64,000 bases of DNA from Chryseobacterium sp. 7. GTDB lineage: Bacteria; Bacteroidota; Bacteroidia; Flavobacteriales; Weeksellaceae. Positions 56,105 through 61,820 of this stretch are shown one piece after another (the stretch's first letter is position 1; each line of letters opens with the position of its first letter). Under the pieces are notes generated by a model that worked only from the letters and a program-made list of their open reading frames with translations, was not told the DNA's origin and made no database searches. The stretch is from positions 62,001-126,000 of the forward strand of contig NZ_RCCA01000002.1 of assembly GCF_003663845.1 (NCBI RefSeq). Reading direction: 5' to 3'. A program made the position numbers and the translations under genes.

Positions 56105-56161
56105 GGTTCATGGAAAATTTCCCATCCGGCTGTCTCCCGGAAAAGAAATAGAAGTGAACCC
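56105..56161 (+). tRNA. Truncated tRNA-like without T arm, anticodon GTC (Asp)
   Basis: Acceptor GGTTCAT/GTGAACC is complete (7 bp). The anticodon stem TCCGG/CCGGA with loop CTGTCTC is intact. GGAAA/TTTCC could replace the D arm. The T arm is missing: about 12 A-rich bases join the anticodon arm to the acceptor. At about 57 bases it resembles armless mitochondrial tRNAs more than any bacterial tRNA. It might be a decoy or a degraded copy. Confidence 0.6.
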
Positions 56162-56166
56162 CAAAG

Positions 56167-56238
56167 CTGGAAAGATAACGGTGGTTGTTTACCCGTCTTG
56201 GACGCGGGAGGTCGCAAGTTCGAATCTTGCTTTCCAGA
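56167..56238 (+). tRNA. tRNA-like, anticodon TGG (Pro)
   Basis: Acceptor CTGGAAA/TTTCCAG is perfect. The anticodon stem CCCGT/GCGGG encloses loop CTTGGAC. T arm GCAAG/CTTGC with TTCGAAT is perfect. The D arm is weak (TAAC/TTTA). Discriminator A. Confidence 0.82.
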
Positions 56239-56244
56239 CAATTT

Positions 56245-56319
56245 GTTCCATTAGCATAGTGGTGAGTGCATTCGGCTTTCTACCGAACGACAAGGGTTCG
56301 ATCCCCTTATGGAATACCA
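56245..56319 (+). tRNA. tRNA-like, anticodon TTC (Glu), copy 1
   Basis: Acceptor GTTCCAT/ATGGAAT, D arm GCAT/GTGC, anticodon stem TTCGG/CCGAA with loop CTTTCTA, T arm AAGGG/CCCTT. Discriminator A and an encoded CCA. A second Glu-type gene lies at 57054. Confidence 0.88.
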
Positions 56320-56321
56320 AT

Positions 56322-56395
56322 GATTTCGTAGCTCAAGTGGTTAGAGTATCGGTCTGATACACAGAAGGTTGAAGGTTCGAGTCCTTCCGGAATTA
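56322..56395 (+). tRNA. tRNA-like, anticodon GAT (Ile)
   Basis: Acceptor GATTTCG/CGGAATT pairs with two wobbles. D arm GCTC/GAGT, anticodon stem TCGGT/ACAGA has a G-A mismatch, loop CTGATAC, T arm GAAGG/CCTTC is perfect. Discriminator A. It begins three bases after the CCA of the Glu gene. Confidence 0.83.
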
Positions 56396-56420
56396 CAGTA
56401 ACTAATTGTTAATTGTTTCA

Positions 56421-56500
56421 GGAGAAAAAGTAAAAGTTTGTCGAGCGCAGAAGATCTTTACGCCAAACACGAGAAATACAGACAGGCTTTTCTTCTCTCC
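56421..56500 (+). repeat. Structured hairpin repeat H1
   Basis: Arms 56421-56442 and 56481-56500 pair (core AAAAGTTTGTC / GACAGGCTTTT), with a 38-base loop that starts GAGCGCAGAAGATCTTTA. Pyrimidine-rich sequence follows. Confidence 0.85.
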
Positions 56501-56544
56501 GGATTCATTAGAAATTAATTGTGATCATTTATAAATTTTTAGGT

Positions 56545-56604
56545 AAAAATAAAGTTTGTCAAGCGCAGAAGTTCTTCAAATAAATTGAGACAGACTTTAT
56601 TTTT
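56545..56604 (+). repeat. Structured hairpin repeat H2
   Basis: A nearly perfect 16-bp stem (AAAAATAAAGTTTGTC / GACAGACTTTATTTTT, one G-U) encloses a 28-base loop beginning AAGCGCAGAAGTTCTTCA. The next tRNA-like gene starts 6 bases later. Confidence 0.9.
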
Positions 56605-56610
56605 TAATCT

Positions 56611-56692
56611 GATGGTTCGCCGAAGTGGAAGAGTCGGGGCGGTCTGCAAAACCGCTGTATAAACTGAGTGGGTTTGAATCCCATAACCATCT
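56611..56692 (+). tRNA. tRNA-like, anticodon GCA (Cys)
   Basis: Acceptor GATGGTT/AACCATC is perfect, D arm CCGA/TCGG, anticodon stem GCGGT/ACCGC with loop CTGCAAA, T arm GTGGG/CCCAT. Discriminator T, as required for tRNA-Cys. The variable region is longer than usual (about 12 bases). Confidence 0.85.
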
Positions 56693-56759
56693 CAATGTAA
56701 AAACTATAGGAGATATAAGAATCTTTTATCATCTATAGCAAAGAATATCCTTTATTAAT

Positions 56760-56830
56760 AAAAGAAAAAGGCTGTCGAGCGCAGAAGATCTTTATTTAAA
56801 CATTCAATATAAAGACAGACCTTTTCTTTT
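56760..56830 (+). repeat. Structured hairpin repeat H3
   Basis: Arms AAAAGAAAAAGGCTGTC and GACAGACCTTTTCTTTT pair with a bulge. The loop begins GAGCGCAGAAGATCTTTA and is followed by a T-rich tract. Confidence 0.88.
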
Positions 56831-56889
56831 TTTTGAAAGGAAAAAATGAGAAATTACTTATTAATCATTACTAATTGCTCATGAAATAG

Positions 56890-56976
56890 GGAAGTACGCC
56901 GAAGTTGGAGAGTCGGGGCAGACTGTAAATCTGTTGCTTCATTGCTGAGTAGGTTCGAATCCTACTACTTCCACCA
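56890..56976 (+). tRNA. tRNA-like, anticodon GTA (Tyr), long variable arm
   Basis: Acceptor GGAAGTA/TACTTCC is perfect; D arm CCGA/TCGG; anticodon stem GCAGA/TCTGT with loop CTGTAAA; variable region of about 14 bases as in class II bacterial tRNA-Tyr; T arm GTAGG/CCTAC. Discriminator A with CCA encoded. It looks fully functional. Confidence 0.92.
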
Positions 56977-56977
56977 A

Positions 56978-57048
56978 CCACTGATAATGTAATGGCAGCA
57001 TGCAGGAAATGTACTCTTGTTGTTTAGGTTCGATTCCTGGTCAGTGGC
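56978..57048 (+). tRNA. tRNA-like, anticodon TGT (Thr), with A33
   Basis: Acceptor CCACTGA/TCAGTGG is perfect, D arm ATGT/GCAT, anticodon stem CAGGA/TCTTG with loop AATGTAC, T arm TTAGG/CCTGG. Position 33 is A instead of the nearly universal U, so a normal U-turn is not expected. Discriminator C. A different register of the loop is possible. It abuts the Tyr gene. Confidence 0.65.
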
Positions 57049-57053
57049 TTAAT

Positions 57054-57125
57054 GCTCTATTCGTCTAACGGTGAGGACGCCTGCCTTTCGAGCAGAAGAT
57101 AAGGGTTCGATTCCCTTATAGAGTA
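57054..57125 (+). tRNA. tRNA-like, anticodon TTC (Glu), copy 2
   Basis: Acceptor GCTCTAT/ATAGAGT, D arm GTC/GAC, anticodon stem CCTGC/GCAGA with 4 of 5 pairs and loop CTTTCGA, T arm AAGGG/CCCTT. Discriminator A. The stretch CGAGCAGAAGAT in its anticodon arm resembles the conserved loop word of the H repeats. Confidence 0.83.
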
Positions 57126-57130
57126 CTGGA

Positions 57131-57213
57131 TGTGAATAGCTGGTCAATCTTGAATTGATATTAATACCATGAAAGTTCAGATTTTTTTAAAAATTGGCCA
57201 GTTACCATTCACA
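57131..57213 (+). repeat. Separate long hairpin with a tRNA-like outer stem
   Basis: TGTGAAT/ATTCACA forms a perfect 7-bp outer stem, like a tRNA acceptor. AGCTGGTCAAT/ATTGGCCAGTT forms an 11-bp inner stem. The loop of about 44 bases contains no anticodon arm I can recognise. It lacks the RAGCGCAGAAGAT word of the H repeats. Confidence 0.7.
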
Positions 57214-57227
57214 CAAAAAATGAAGAA

Positions 57228-57296
57228 AAGAGAAAAAAGGACTGTCAAGAGCAGAAGATCTTTAGTCAATAAAAACAGACAGCCTTTTACTTTTTT
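57228..57296 (+). repeat. Structured hairpin repeat H4
   Basis: Arms 57228-57246 (ending GGACTGTC) and 57278-57296 (starting GACAGCCTTTT) pair with one bulge. The loop begins AAGAGCAGAAGATCTTTA. Confidence 0.85.
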
Positions 57297-57309
57297 AAAA
57301 CAAAATACA

Positions 57310-57401
57310 TTAGGAAATGAGAAAGGTTTGTCAAGCGTAGAAGATCTTTACAAACACTAACAGGCATAGTTTATAAACAGACAGAGCTTTCTCAAACCTA
57401 A
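57310..57401 (+). repeat. Structured hairpin repeat H5
   Basis: Arms GAGAAAGGTTTGTC and GACAGAGCTTTCTC pair, flanked by TTAGG/CCTAA that extends the stem. The loop begins AAGCGTAGAAGATCTTTA. The flanking stem sequence differs from H1-H4 but keeps complementarity. Confidence 0.87.
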
Positions 57402-57459
57402 CATGAGTAATAACCATAGATTTTCATATTACTTATTACCAATTACTCATAAAAAACCT

Positions 57460-57532
57460 GCGGGAATGGTGGAATGGTAGACACTCTTGATTTAGGATCA
57501 AGCTTTTGGGGGTTCGAATCCCTCTTCCCGTA
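57460..57532 (+). tRNA. tRNA-like, anticodon TAG (Leu), lacking the long variable arm
   Basis: Acceptor GCGGGAA/TTCCCGT, D arm GTGG/ACAC with the Leu-type G13-A22, anticodon stem CTTGA/TCAAG with loop TTTAGGA, T arm GGGGG/CCCTC. Discriminator A. Bacterial tRNA-Leu is class II with a long variable arm; here it is only about 6 bases, making a 73-base class I-like tRNA. The anticodon decodes CTA, which occurs in both leader ORFs. Confidence 0.82.
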
Positions 57533-57613
57533 CTAGATTATAAGCAATAAATAATGAGCAATAAGTAATAAAAAAAATATTACTCATTACCAATTACTTA
57601 TTACTCATGAATT

Positions 57614-57684
57614 ACTCTGATAGTGTAATGGCAGCATCTCAGTCTCCAAAACTGATGGTATTGGTTTGAGTCCGGTTCGGAGTG
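57614..57684 (+). tRNA. tRNA-like, anticodon CCA (Trp)
   Basis: Acceptor ACTCTGA/TCGGAGT (one wobble), D arm GTGT/GCAT, anticodon stem TCAGT/ACTGA with loop CTCCAAA, T arm ATTGG/CCGGT. Discriminator G, as in true tRNA-Trp. It is the last member of the array, 100 bases before the YkuK-type gene with no terminator between. Confidence 0.88.
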
Positions 57685-57784
57685 CAAAAAAAGAAATTAG
57701 AAACTAGAAGTTAGAAATTATGACAACTAGTGATCATTTATCAATTATCAACAATCATTTATCAATTTAAAATATGTAGAAAAA

Positions 57785-58270
57785 ATGGAAACGCAACAAC
57801 AAAAATGGCAGAATATGAATGGAAAAATTTTCCAACACTCTATCACACAGCTGGTAGAAGAAGCCATCCTCCGCGAACAGGCTAATGGACACCGTCTTAA
57901 AGTATGTGTGGGATCAGACTCCCATGTATACGGAGATGCCATCAGTTATGCTACGGCAGTAGTATTTATTCGTGAGGGAAAAGGAGCGTTTACCTTTATT
58001 AGAAAAGAAAGAGAAATACAGAGTATCAGTATCAAGGAGCGAATGCTGAATGAAGTCAACAAATCTGTTGAAATTGCATACGCGATTTGCTCTGTGTTGG
58101 ATACTTATGGTGTAGAAATGGAGGTACACGCAGACATTAATACCGACCCGGATTTTAAATCCAACGTAGCATTAAAAGATGCAATGGGATATATTCTGGG
58201 AATGGGATATGTGTTTAAAGCAAAACCTTACGCTTTCGCAAGTTCCAACTGTGCTGATATGATGGTGTAA
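57785..58270 (+). CDS. YkuK/DUF458-type RNase H-fold protein
   Basis: 161 residues. VCVGSDSHVYGDAISYATAVVFI (about 38-60, cited in part) carries the first conserved acid and His of the RNase H-like fold; MEVHADINTDPDFKSNVAL carries further acids, and ASSNCADMMV closes the protein. The family is predicted to process RNA and is found in RNA-repair gene neighbourhoods. It is the first protein gene after the tRNA-like array, on the same strand, and 58 bases before cREC. Confidence 0.85.
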   Translation: METQQQKWQNMNGKIFQHSITQLVEEAILREQANGHRLKVCVGSDSHVYGDAISYATAVVFIREGKGAFTFIRKEREIQSISIKERMLNEVNKSVEIAYAICSVLDTYGVEMEVHADINTDPDFKSNVALKDAMGYILGMGYVFKAKPYAFASSNCADMMV

Positions 58271-58328
58271 TAAAGCTGGAAGATGGGTGTAAGAAGATAG
58301 AAGCTTAGAAAATTATAAAAATTAAATC

Positions 58329-58724
58329 ATGGAAAAAACAAAAAGATTATTATTTCTGGATGATATAAGATATCCTATTGAGGCTTATCATTATACCAAA
58401 CAGGATATTTTTCTCAGAAACGACTGGCATATTGTTCGGAATTACGAGCAATTTGTCAACAGGATTTTGGAAAAAGGACTTCCGGAAATGATCTCTTTTG
58501 ACCATGATCTTGCAGACGAGCATTATTTAGATCAGAATTGTCAGGAATTTATTGAAAAAACAGGATATGACTGTGCCAAGTGGCTGATAGAATATTGCAT
58601 GGACAACTATCTGGATCTTCCGAAATTCTATAGCCACTCTATGAATCCGGTAGGAAAGGAAAATATTCTTTCCCTTTTAAAAAATTTTAAAAAACTAAAA
58701 CAAAATGATTTTCAAAACATATAA
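58329..58724 (+). CDS. Cyclic-phosphate-processing receiver-like protein (cREC)
   Basis: 131 residues. LLFLDDIRYP (residues 7-16) and MISFDHDLADEHYL (about 54-67) are the acidic receiver-type motifs, and KTGYDCAKWLIEYC plus YSHSMNPVGKENI complete the cREC pattern. The family was predicted to act on cyclic phosphate ends of cleaved RNA so that a ligase can rejoin them. The gene overlaps the RNA ligase start by 20 bases, so the two are coupled. Confidence 0.87.
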   Translation: MEKTKRLLFLDDIRYPIEAYHYTKQDIFLRNDWHIVRNYEQFVNRILEKGLPEMISFDHDLADEHYLDQNCQEFIEKTGYDCAKWLIEYCMDNYLDLPKFYSHSMNPVGKENILSLLKNFKKLKQNDFQNI

Positions 58725-59721
58725 CGCTATAGAAAATGCTTACCAGGCCCGCGTGATCGAACAGATCAGGATTCAGGGTTTTGGGGATGAGGTTTTCATT
58801 GTACAGGAAAAAGTTCACGGGGCTAATTTCTCTTTCTTTACCGACGGAAAGGAAATTAAAATCGCTAAGAGAACTGCTTTCATCGATAAAGATGAAAAAT
58901 TTTTCAATGCACATCAGATTTTGGAACGCTACAGAAAAAATGTATTAGAAGTGTTTCAAATCGTAAAAACCATCTACCCGGATGTAGAAACTGTAGTCAT
59001 CTACGGTGAATTGTTCGGTGGCGGTTACAAACATAAAGAAGTGGAAGCTGTAAAAGATGCTGTGAAGGTTCAGAAAGGAATAGAATATGCACCGCACAAC
59101 GAATTTTACGCTTTCGATATCAAACTGAATGGAATTACCTATTTGGATACTGAAGTTGTGAATCATATTTTTGAGAAGACAGGATTTTTCTATGCTAAAA
59201 TCTTGTTCCAGGGAACTCTTGAAGAAGCTTTGAGATACCCCAATGTTTTCAATTCAAAAATTCCGGCTTGGCTTGGATTACCTGAATTGGAAGATAATAT
59301 ATGTGAAGGTACCATCGTAAAAACTATGAAAACCAAATACTTTGGAAACGGAGCCAGAATTATTCTAAAAAATAAGAATGAAAAATGGGTTGAAAAGTCC
59401 AAAATGGTTAAAAAAGAAGCTAAAACTGTTCAGAAACAGGTTCACTTCAGTGAAAAAGCTCAGGAAATCTGGGAAGAAATCCAAAGATATGCTACAGTCA
59501 ACAGATTGAATAATGTGGTAAGCAAAATTGGCGAATTCGAACCTAAAATGATAGGTAAGGTGATTGGTCTTTTTTCACAGGATATTTTAGAAGATTTCCA
59601 GAAAGACTTCCCGGCAGCTTTCACAGCTATTGAAAAAGAAGAGCAGAAAAGGATCAACAAAAAGTTGAATTCTTTAGTAATTGATTTTATAAAAGAAGAG
59701 TTGATGACTCTTAAAGTATAG
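58705..59721 (+). CDS. Rnl2-type RNA ligase
   Basis: 338 residues. Nucleotidyltransferase motifs in order: motif I EKVHGANFSFF with the adenylated Lys36; YGELFGGG (E102); FYAFDIK (motif IIIa, about 134-140); EGTIVK (motif IV, E201); IILKNKNEKW (motif V, K222/K224). The EKxHGxNFS motif is that of the Rnl2 group, which seals nicks in duplex RNA such as cleaved tRNA anticodon arms. A helical C-terminal domain of about 100 residues follows. Ends with its own terminator. Confidence 0.93.
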   Translation: MIFKTYNAIENAYQARVIEQIRIQGFGDEVFIVQEKVHGANFSFFTDGKEIKIAKRTAFIDKDEKFFNAHQILERYRKNVLEVFQIVKTIYPDVETVVIYGELFGGGYKHKEVEAVKDAVKVQKGIEYAPHNEFYAFDIKLNGITYLDTEVVNHIFEKTGFFYAKILFQGTLEEALRYPNVFNSKIPAWLGLPELEDNICEGTIVKTMKTKYFGNGARIILKNKNEKWVEKSKMVKKEAKTVQKQVHFSEKAQEIWEEIQRYATVNRLNNVVSKIGEFEPKMIGKVIGLFSQDILEDFQKDFPAAFTAIEKEEQKRINKKLNSLVIDFIKEELMTLKV

Positions 59722-59749
59722 TTTCGGTAAATTTTTACCGAAACTTTTT
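59720..59749 (+). terminator. Terminator of the array/RNA-ligase transcript
   Basis: A 12-bp stem (AGTTTCGGTAAA / TTTACCGAAACT) followed by T residues overlaps the ligase stop codon. Confidence 0.9.
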
Positions 59750-59831
59750 ATGTATAATAAGTAACCATAAAAGTCAGAAGAACGAAAACACTTCATTTTA
59801 TTAAAGAGAAATAGAGCTGATGAAAGTGTGA

Positions 59832-59888
59832 AAATTCCCATCCTTTGGAGGGGTGGCGAAAATTCAAAGAATTTTTGACGGGGTGGTT
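59832..59888 (+). repeat. Dispersed GC-rich repeat, copy 2
   Basis: It starts AAATTCCCATCCTTTGGAGG, ends TTTTTGACGGGGTGGTTT, and matches copy 1 at 42430-42479. It lies in the untranslated region before the broken phosphoesterase gene. Confidence 0.75.
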
Positions 59889-59911
59889 TAAAAAAATAAA
59901 AAAATAAAAAA

Positions 59912-60475
59912 ATGAAACCCAATATATTTTTTACAGCAGACCATCATTTTGGTCATGAGAATATTATAAAGTTTTCAGAGAGACCCTTTGAATCACTGGA
60001 CCATATGAATGAAGAACTCATTAAAAGATAGAACGAAAAAGTTGAACCCGGTGACACGATCTACCATTTAGGAGATATGAGTTTAGGAAAACCGGACTTT
60101 ACAAAAGAGATTTTGGATCGGTTAAATGGCAACATCCATTTGATTAAAGGCAATCATGAAGGAGCGGCTTTAACGTATCCCAAGCGATTTGCCTCCATCA
60201 GAGATTATCACGAACTGAGAATTGATGAACCGGCACAAAACAATGGTAAACAGAAAATCATTCTTTTTCATTACGCCATGCGTACCTGGAATGGCTCACA
60301 CCGCGGCGTGTGGCAGTTATACGGCCATTCACACGGAACTTTGCCGGATGATGAGATGGCACTTAGTTTTGACGTTGGGGTAGATTGCCATAATTTTTAC
60401 CCGGTTTCCTACGAGGAGGTCAAAGAAATAATGAAAAGGAAAAAATGGACATCACCATTTGCTCCCAGAAACTAA
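59912..60475 (+). pseudogene. Metallophosphoesterase interrupted by an in-frame amber codon
   Basis: The frame runs from the ATG at 59912 through TADHHFGHENI (first metal motif) to codon 40, which is TAG (60029-60031) in the context LIKR-stop-NEKVEPGD. Homologues usually have Trp here (R-W-N-x-K-V), so one G to A change from TGG explains it. The same frame continues with IYHLGDMS, IKGNHEG, LFHYAMRTWNGSHRG and YGHSHG to the stop at 60475. All metal motifs are thus present on both sides of the stop. A restart at 60077 would lack the first metal ligands. Confidence 0.85.
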
Positions 60476-60562
60476 CAATTAACAATGAAAAAGAAGCCGA
60501 AGGATAAGAGAAATAGAAACCTGACTAATTTCTACCCTCTGGCTTCTCATTTCTAAAAAATC

Positions 60563-61105
60563 ATGAAAACAACCAATGAAATCATAATCATCGATCTGGA
60601 AGCTACATGCTGGGAAAACGACAGAATTCCCATCGGGCAGAAAGTCGATATTATAGAAATAGGAATTTGCAGATTAAACGTAACAACAAAAGTAATTTCC
60701 CAGAAACAAAGCATCTATGTAATTCCTGAACGATCAGAAATTAACAGATTCTGCACAAAATTAACAGGAATTACTCCACAATTGATAGAAGAAAAAGGAA
60801 TCTATTTCGAAGAAGCCTGTGAAATAATCAGGAACCAATATCATTCCGCACCGCTTACATGGGCAGGGTATGGAAATTTTGATGGAGAACAGATCACAGA
60901 ACAATGTGACTGGCTCGGGATAACCAATCCTTTTTCAGAAAATTATATGAATGTGATGCATGAATTTAAAAGACATTTCAATTTGCACAAACAAATAGGA
61001 CTTAAAAGAGCCCTGAGTTACCTGAATATGGATTTTGAAGGCACTCATCACAGTGGAGCAGACGATGCTTATAATACAGCCAGAATTTTAAGTAAGATTC
61101 TGTAA
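60563..61105 (+). CDS. DEDDh 3'-5' exonuclease (ERI1/KapD-like), copy 1
   Basis: 180 residues. ExoI motif IIDLEATCWEN (D11, E13), ExoII TWAGYGNFDGEQI with the third acid, and ExoIII HHSGADDAYNTARI with the catalytic His and last Asp are all intact. Related enzymes trim 3' ends of structured RNAs. It follows the phosphoesterase by 87 bases and precedes a paralogue. Confidence 0.92.
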   Translation: MKTTNEIIIIDLEATCWENDRIPIGQKVDIIEIGICRLNVTTKVISQKQSIYVIPERSEINRFCTKLTGITPQLIEEKGIYFEEACEIIRNQYHSAPLTWAGYGNFDGEQITEQCDWLGITNPFSENYMNVMHEFKRHFNLHKQIGLKRALSYLNMDFEGTHHSGADDAYNTARILSKIL

Positions 61106-61216
61106 ATCGTAATTAGGCTGGAAGACAGAAGCTGGAGGTTGGAAGTAAATTCACCATTGTAAACCTTCCTCTTTGTGCATGCATCTTTCATTCTTTAACA
61201 ATTAAATTTTAAACAA

Positions 61217-61768
61217 GTGAAAACAACAGAAAATATATTAATAGTAGACCTTGAAGCAACATGTTGGGATAACCGGCCGCCAAGAGGACAGGAAAGTGAG
61301 ATCATCGAAATTGGGGTATGCATTATGAATGCAAAAACCGGTAAGATCTCCAAAAATGAAGGAATTTTAGTAAAACCCCAATATTCAAAAGTAAGTCCGT
61401 TCTGTACGGAACTCACAACGCTTACCCAAAATATGCTGGATCATGAAGGAATTATGCTGGATGATGCTTTCGATATTCTGAGAGCAGAATATGATTCCGA
61501 AGGGCTGACATGGGCAAGTTACGGAAACTATGACCTCAATATGCTGAAGGATCAGGCAAGAAGATTCTACACAGATTATCCTATGAGTGATGACCATATT
61601 AATGTGAAGACATTATTTGGTGAAATTCATCCCACTATCAGGAAAAGTGTCGGAATGAACAGAGCTTTGGGTGAATTGGGTATGACTTTAGAAGGTACTC
61701 ACCACAGAGGAGTTGATGATGCCAAAAATATTGCGAAGATTCTGCATTGGTGCCTTAGGAATTATTAA
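61217..61768 (+). CDS. DEDDh 3'-5' exonuclease (ERI1/KapD-like), copy 2
   Basis: 183 residues from a GTG start; the start is fixed by alignment of KTTENILIVDLEATCWDN with copy 1. Active-site motifs are DLEATC, TWASYGNYDLNML and HHRGVDDAKNIAKI. It is clearly a diverged tandem duplicate of the preceding gene, and is followed by a terminator. Confidence 0.9.
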   Translation: MKTTENILIVDLEATCWDNRPPRGQESEIIEIGVCIMNAKTGKISKNEGILVKPQYSKVSPFCTELTTLTQNMLDHEGIMLDDAFDILRAEYDSEGLTWASYGNYDLNMLKDQARRFYTDYPMSDDHINVKTLFGEIHPTIRKSVGMNRALGELGMTLEGTHHRGVDDAKNIAKILHWCLRNY

Positions 61769-61788
61769 ATAGCGCATATTTAAAAATG

Positions 61789-61820
61789 AAGACTGTCTCA
61801 AATAAAGAGGCAGTCTTTTT
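61789..61820 (+). terminator. Terminator of the exonuclease gene
   Basis: The stem AAGACTGTCTC / GAGGCAGTCTT with a 7-base loop is followed by TTTT. Confidence 0.88.

Noticed and set aside
55996..56241. Open frame on the minus strand of about 81 codons across the array
   Set aside because: It is the antisense translation of tRNA genes, a well-known false protein pattern. The tRNA folds explain the sequence.
57169..57360. Open frame of about 63 codons on the plus strand
   Set aside because: It runs through hairpins H4 and H5 and has no protein-like composition or start context.
56421..57401. Repeats mistaken for a CRISPR array
   Set aside because: The copies are hairpins with long unique arms and irregular spacing, with tRNA-like genes between them. 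There are no spacers of constant size and no cas genes.
55941..57532. Amber-suppressor tRNA that could read the TAG in the phosphoesterase
   Set aside because: No array member has anticodon CTA in a normal register. The TAG and GTA anticodons read CTA and TAT/TAC codons, not UAG.
60077..60475. Phosphoesterase starting at the downstream ATG as a complete gene
   Set aside because: It would lack the first metal motif (TADHHFGHENI), which is present in the same frame before the amber codon.
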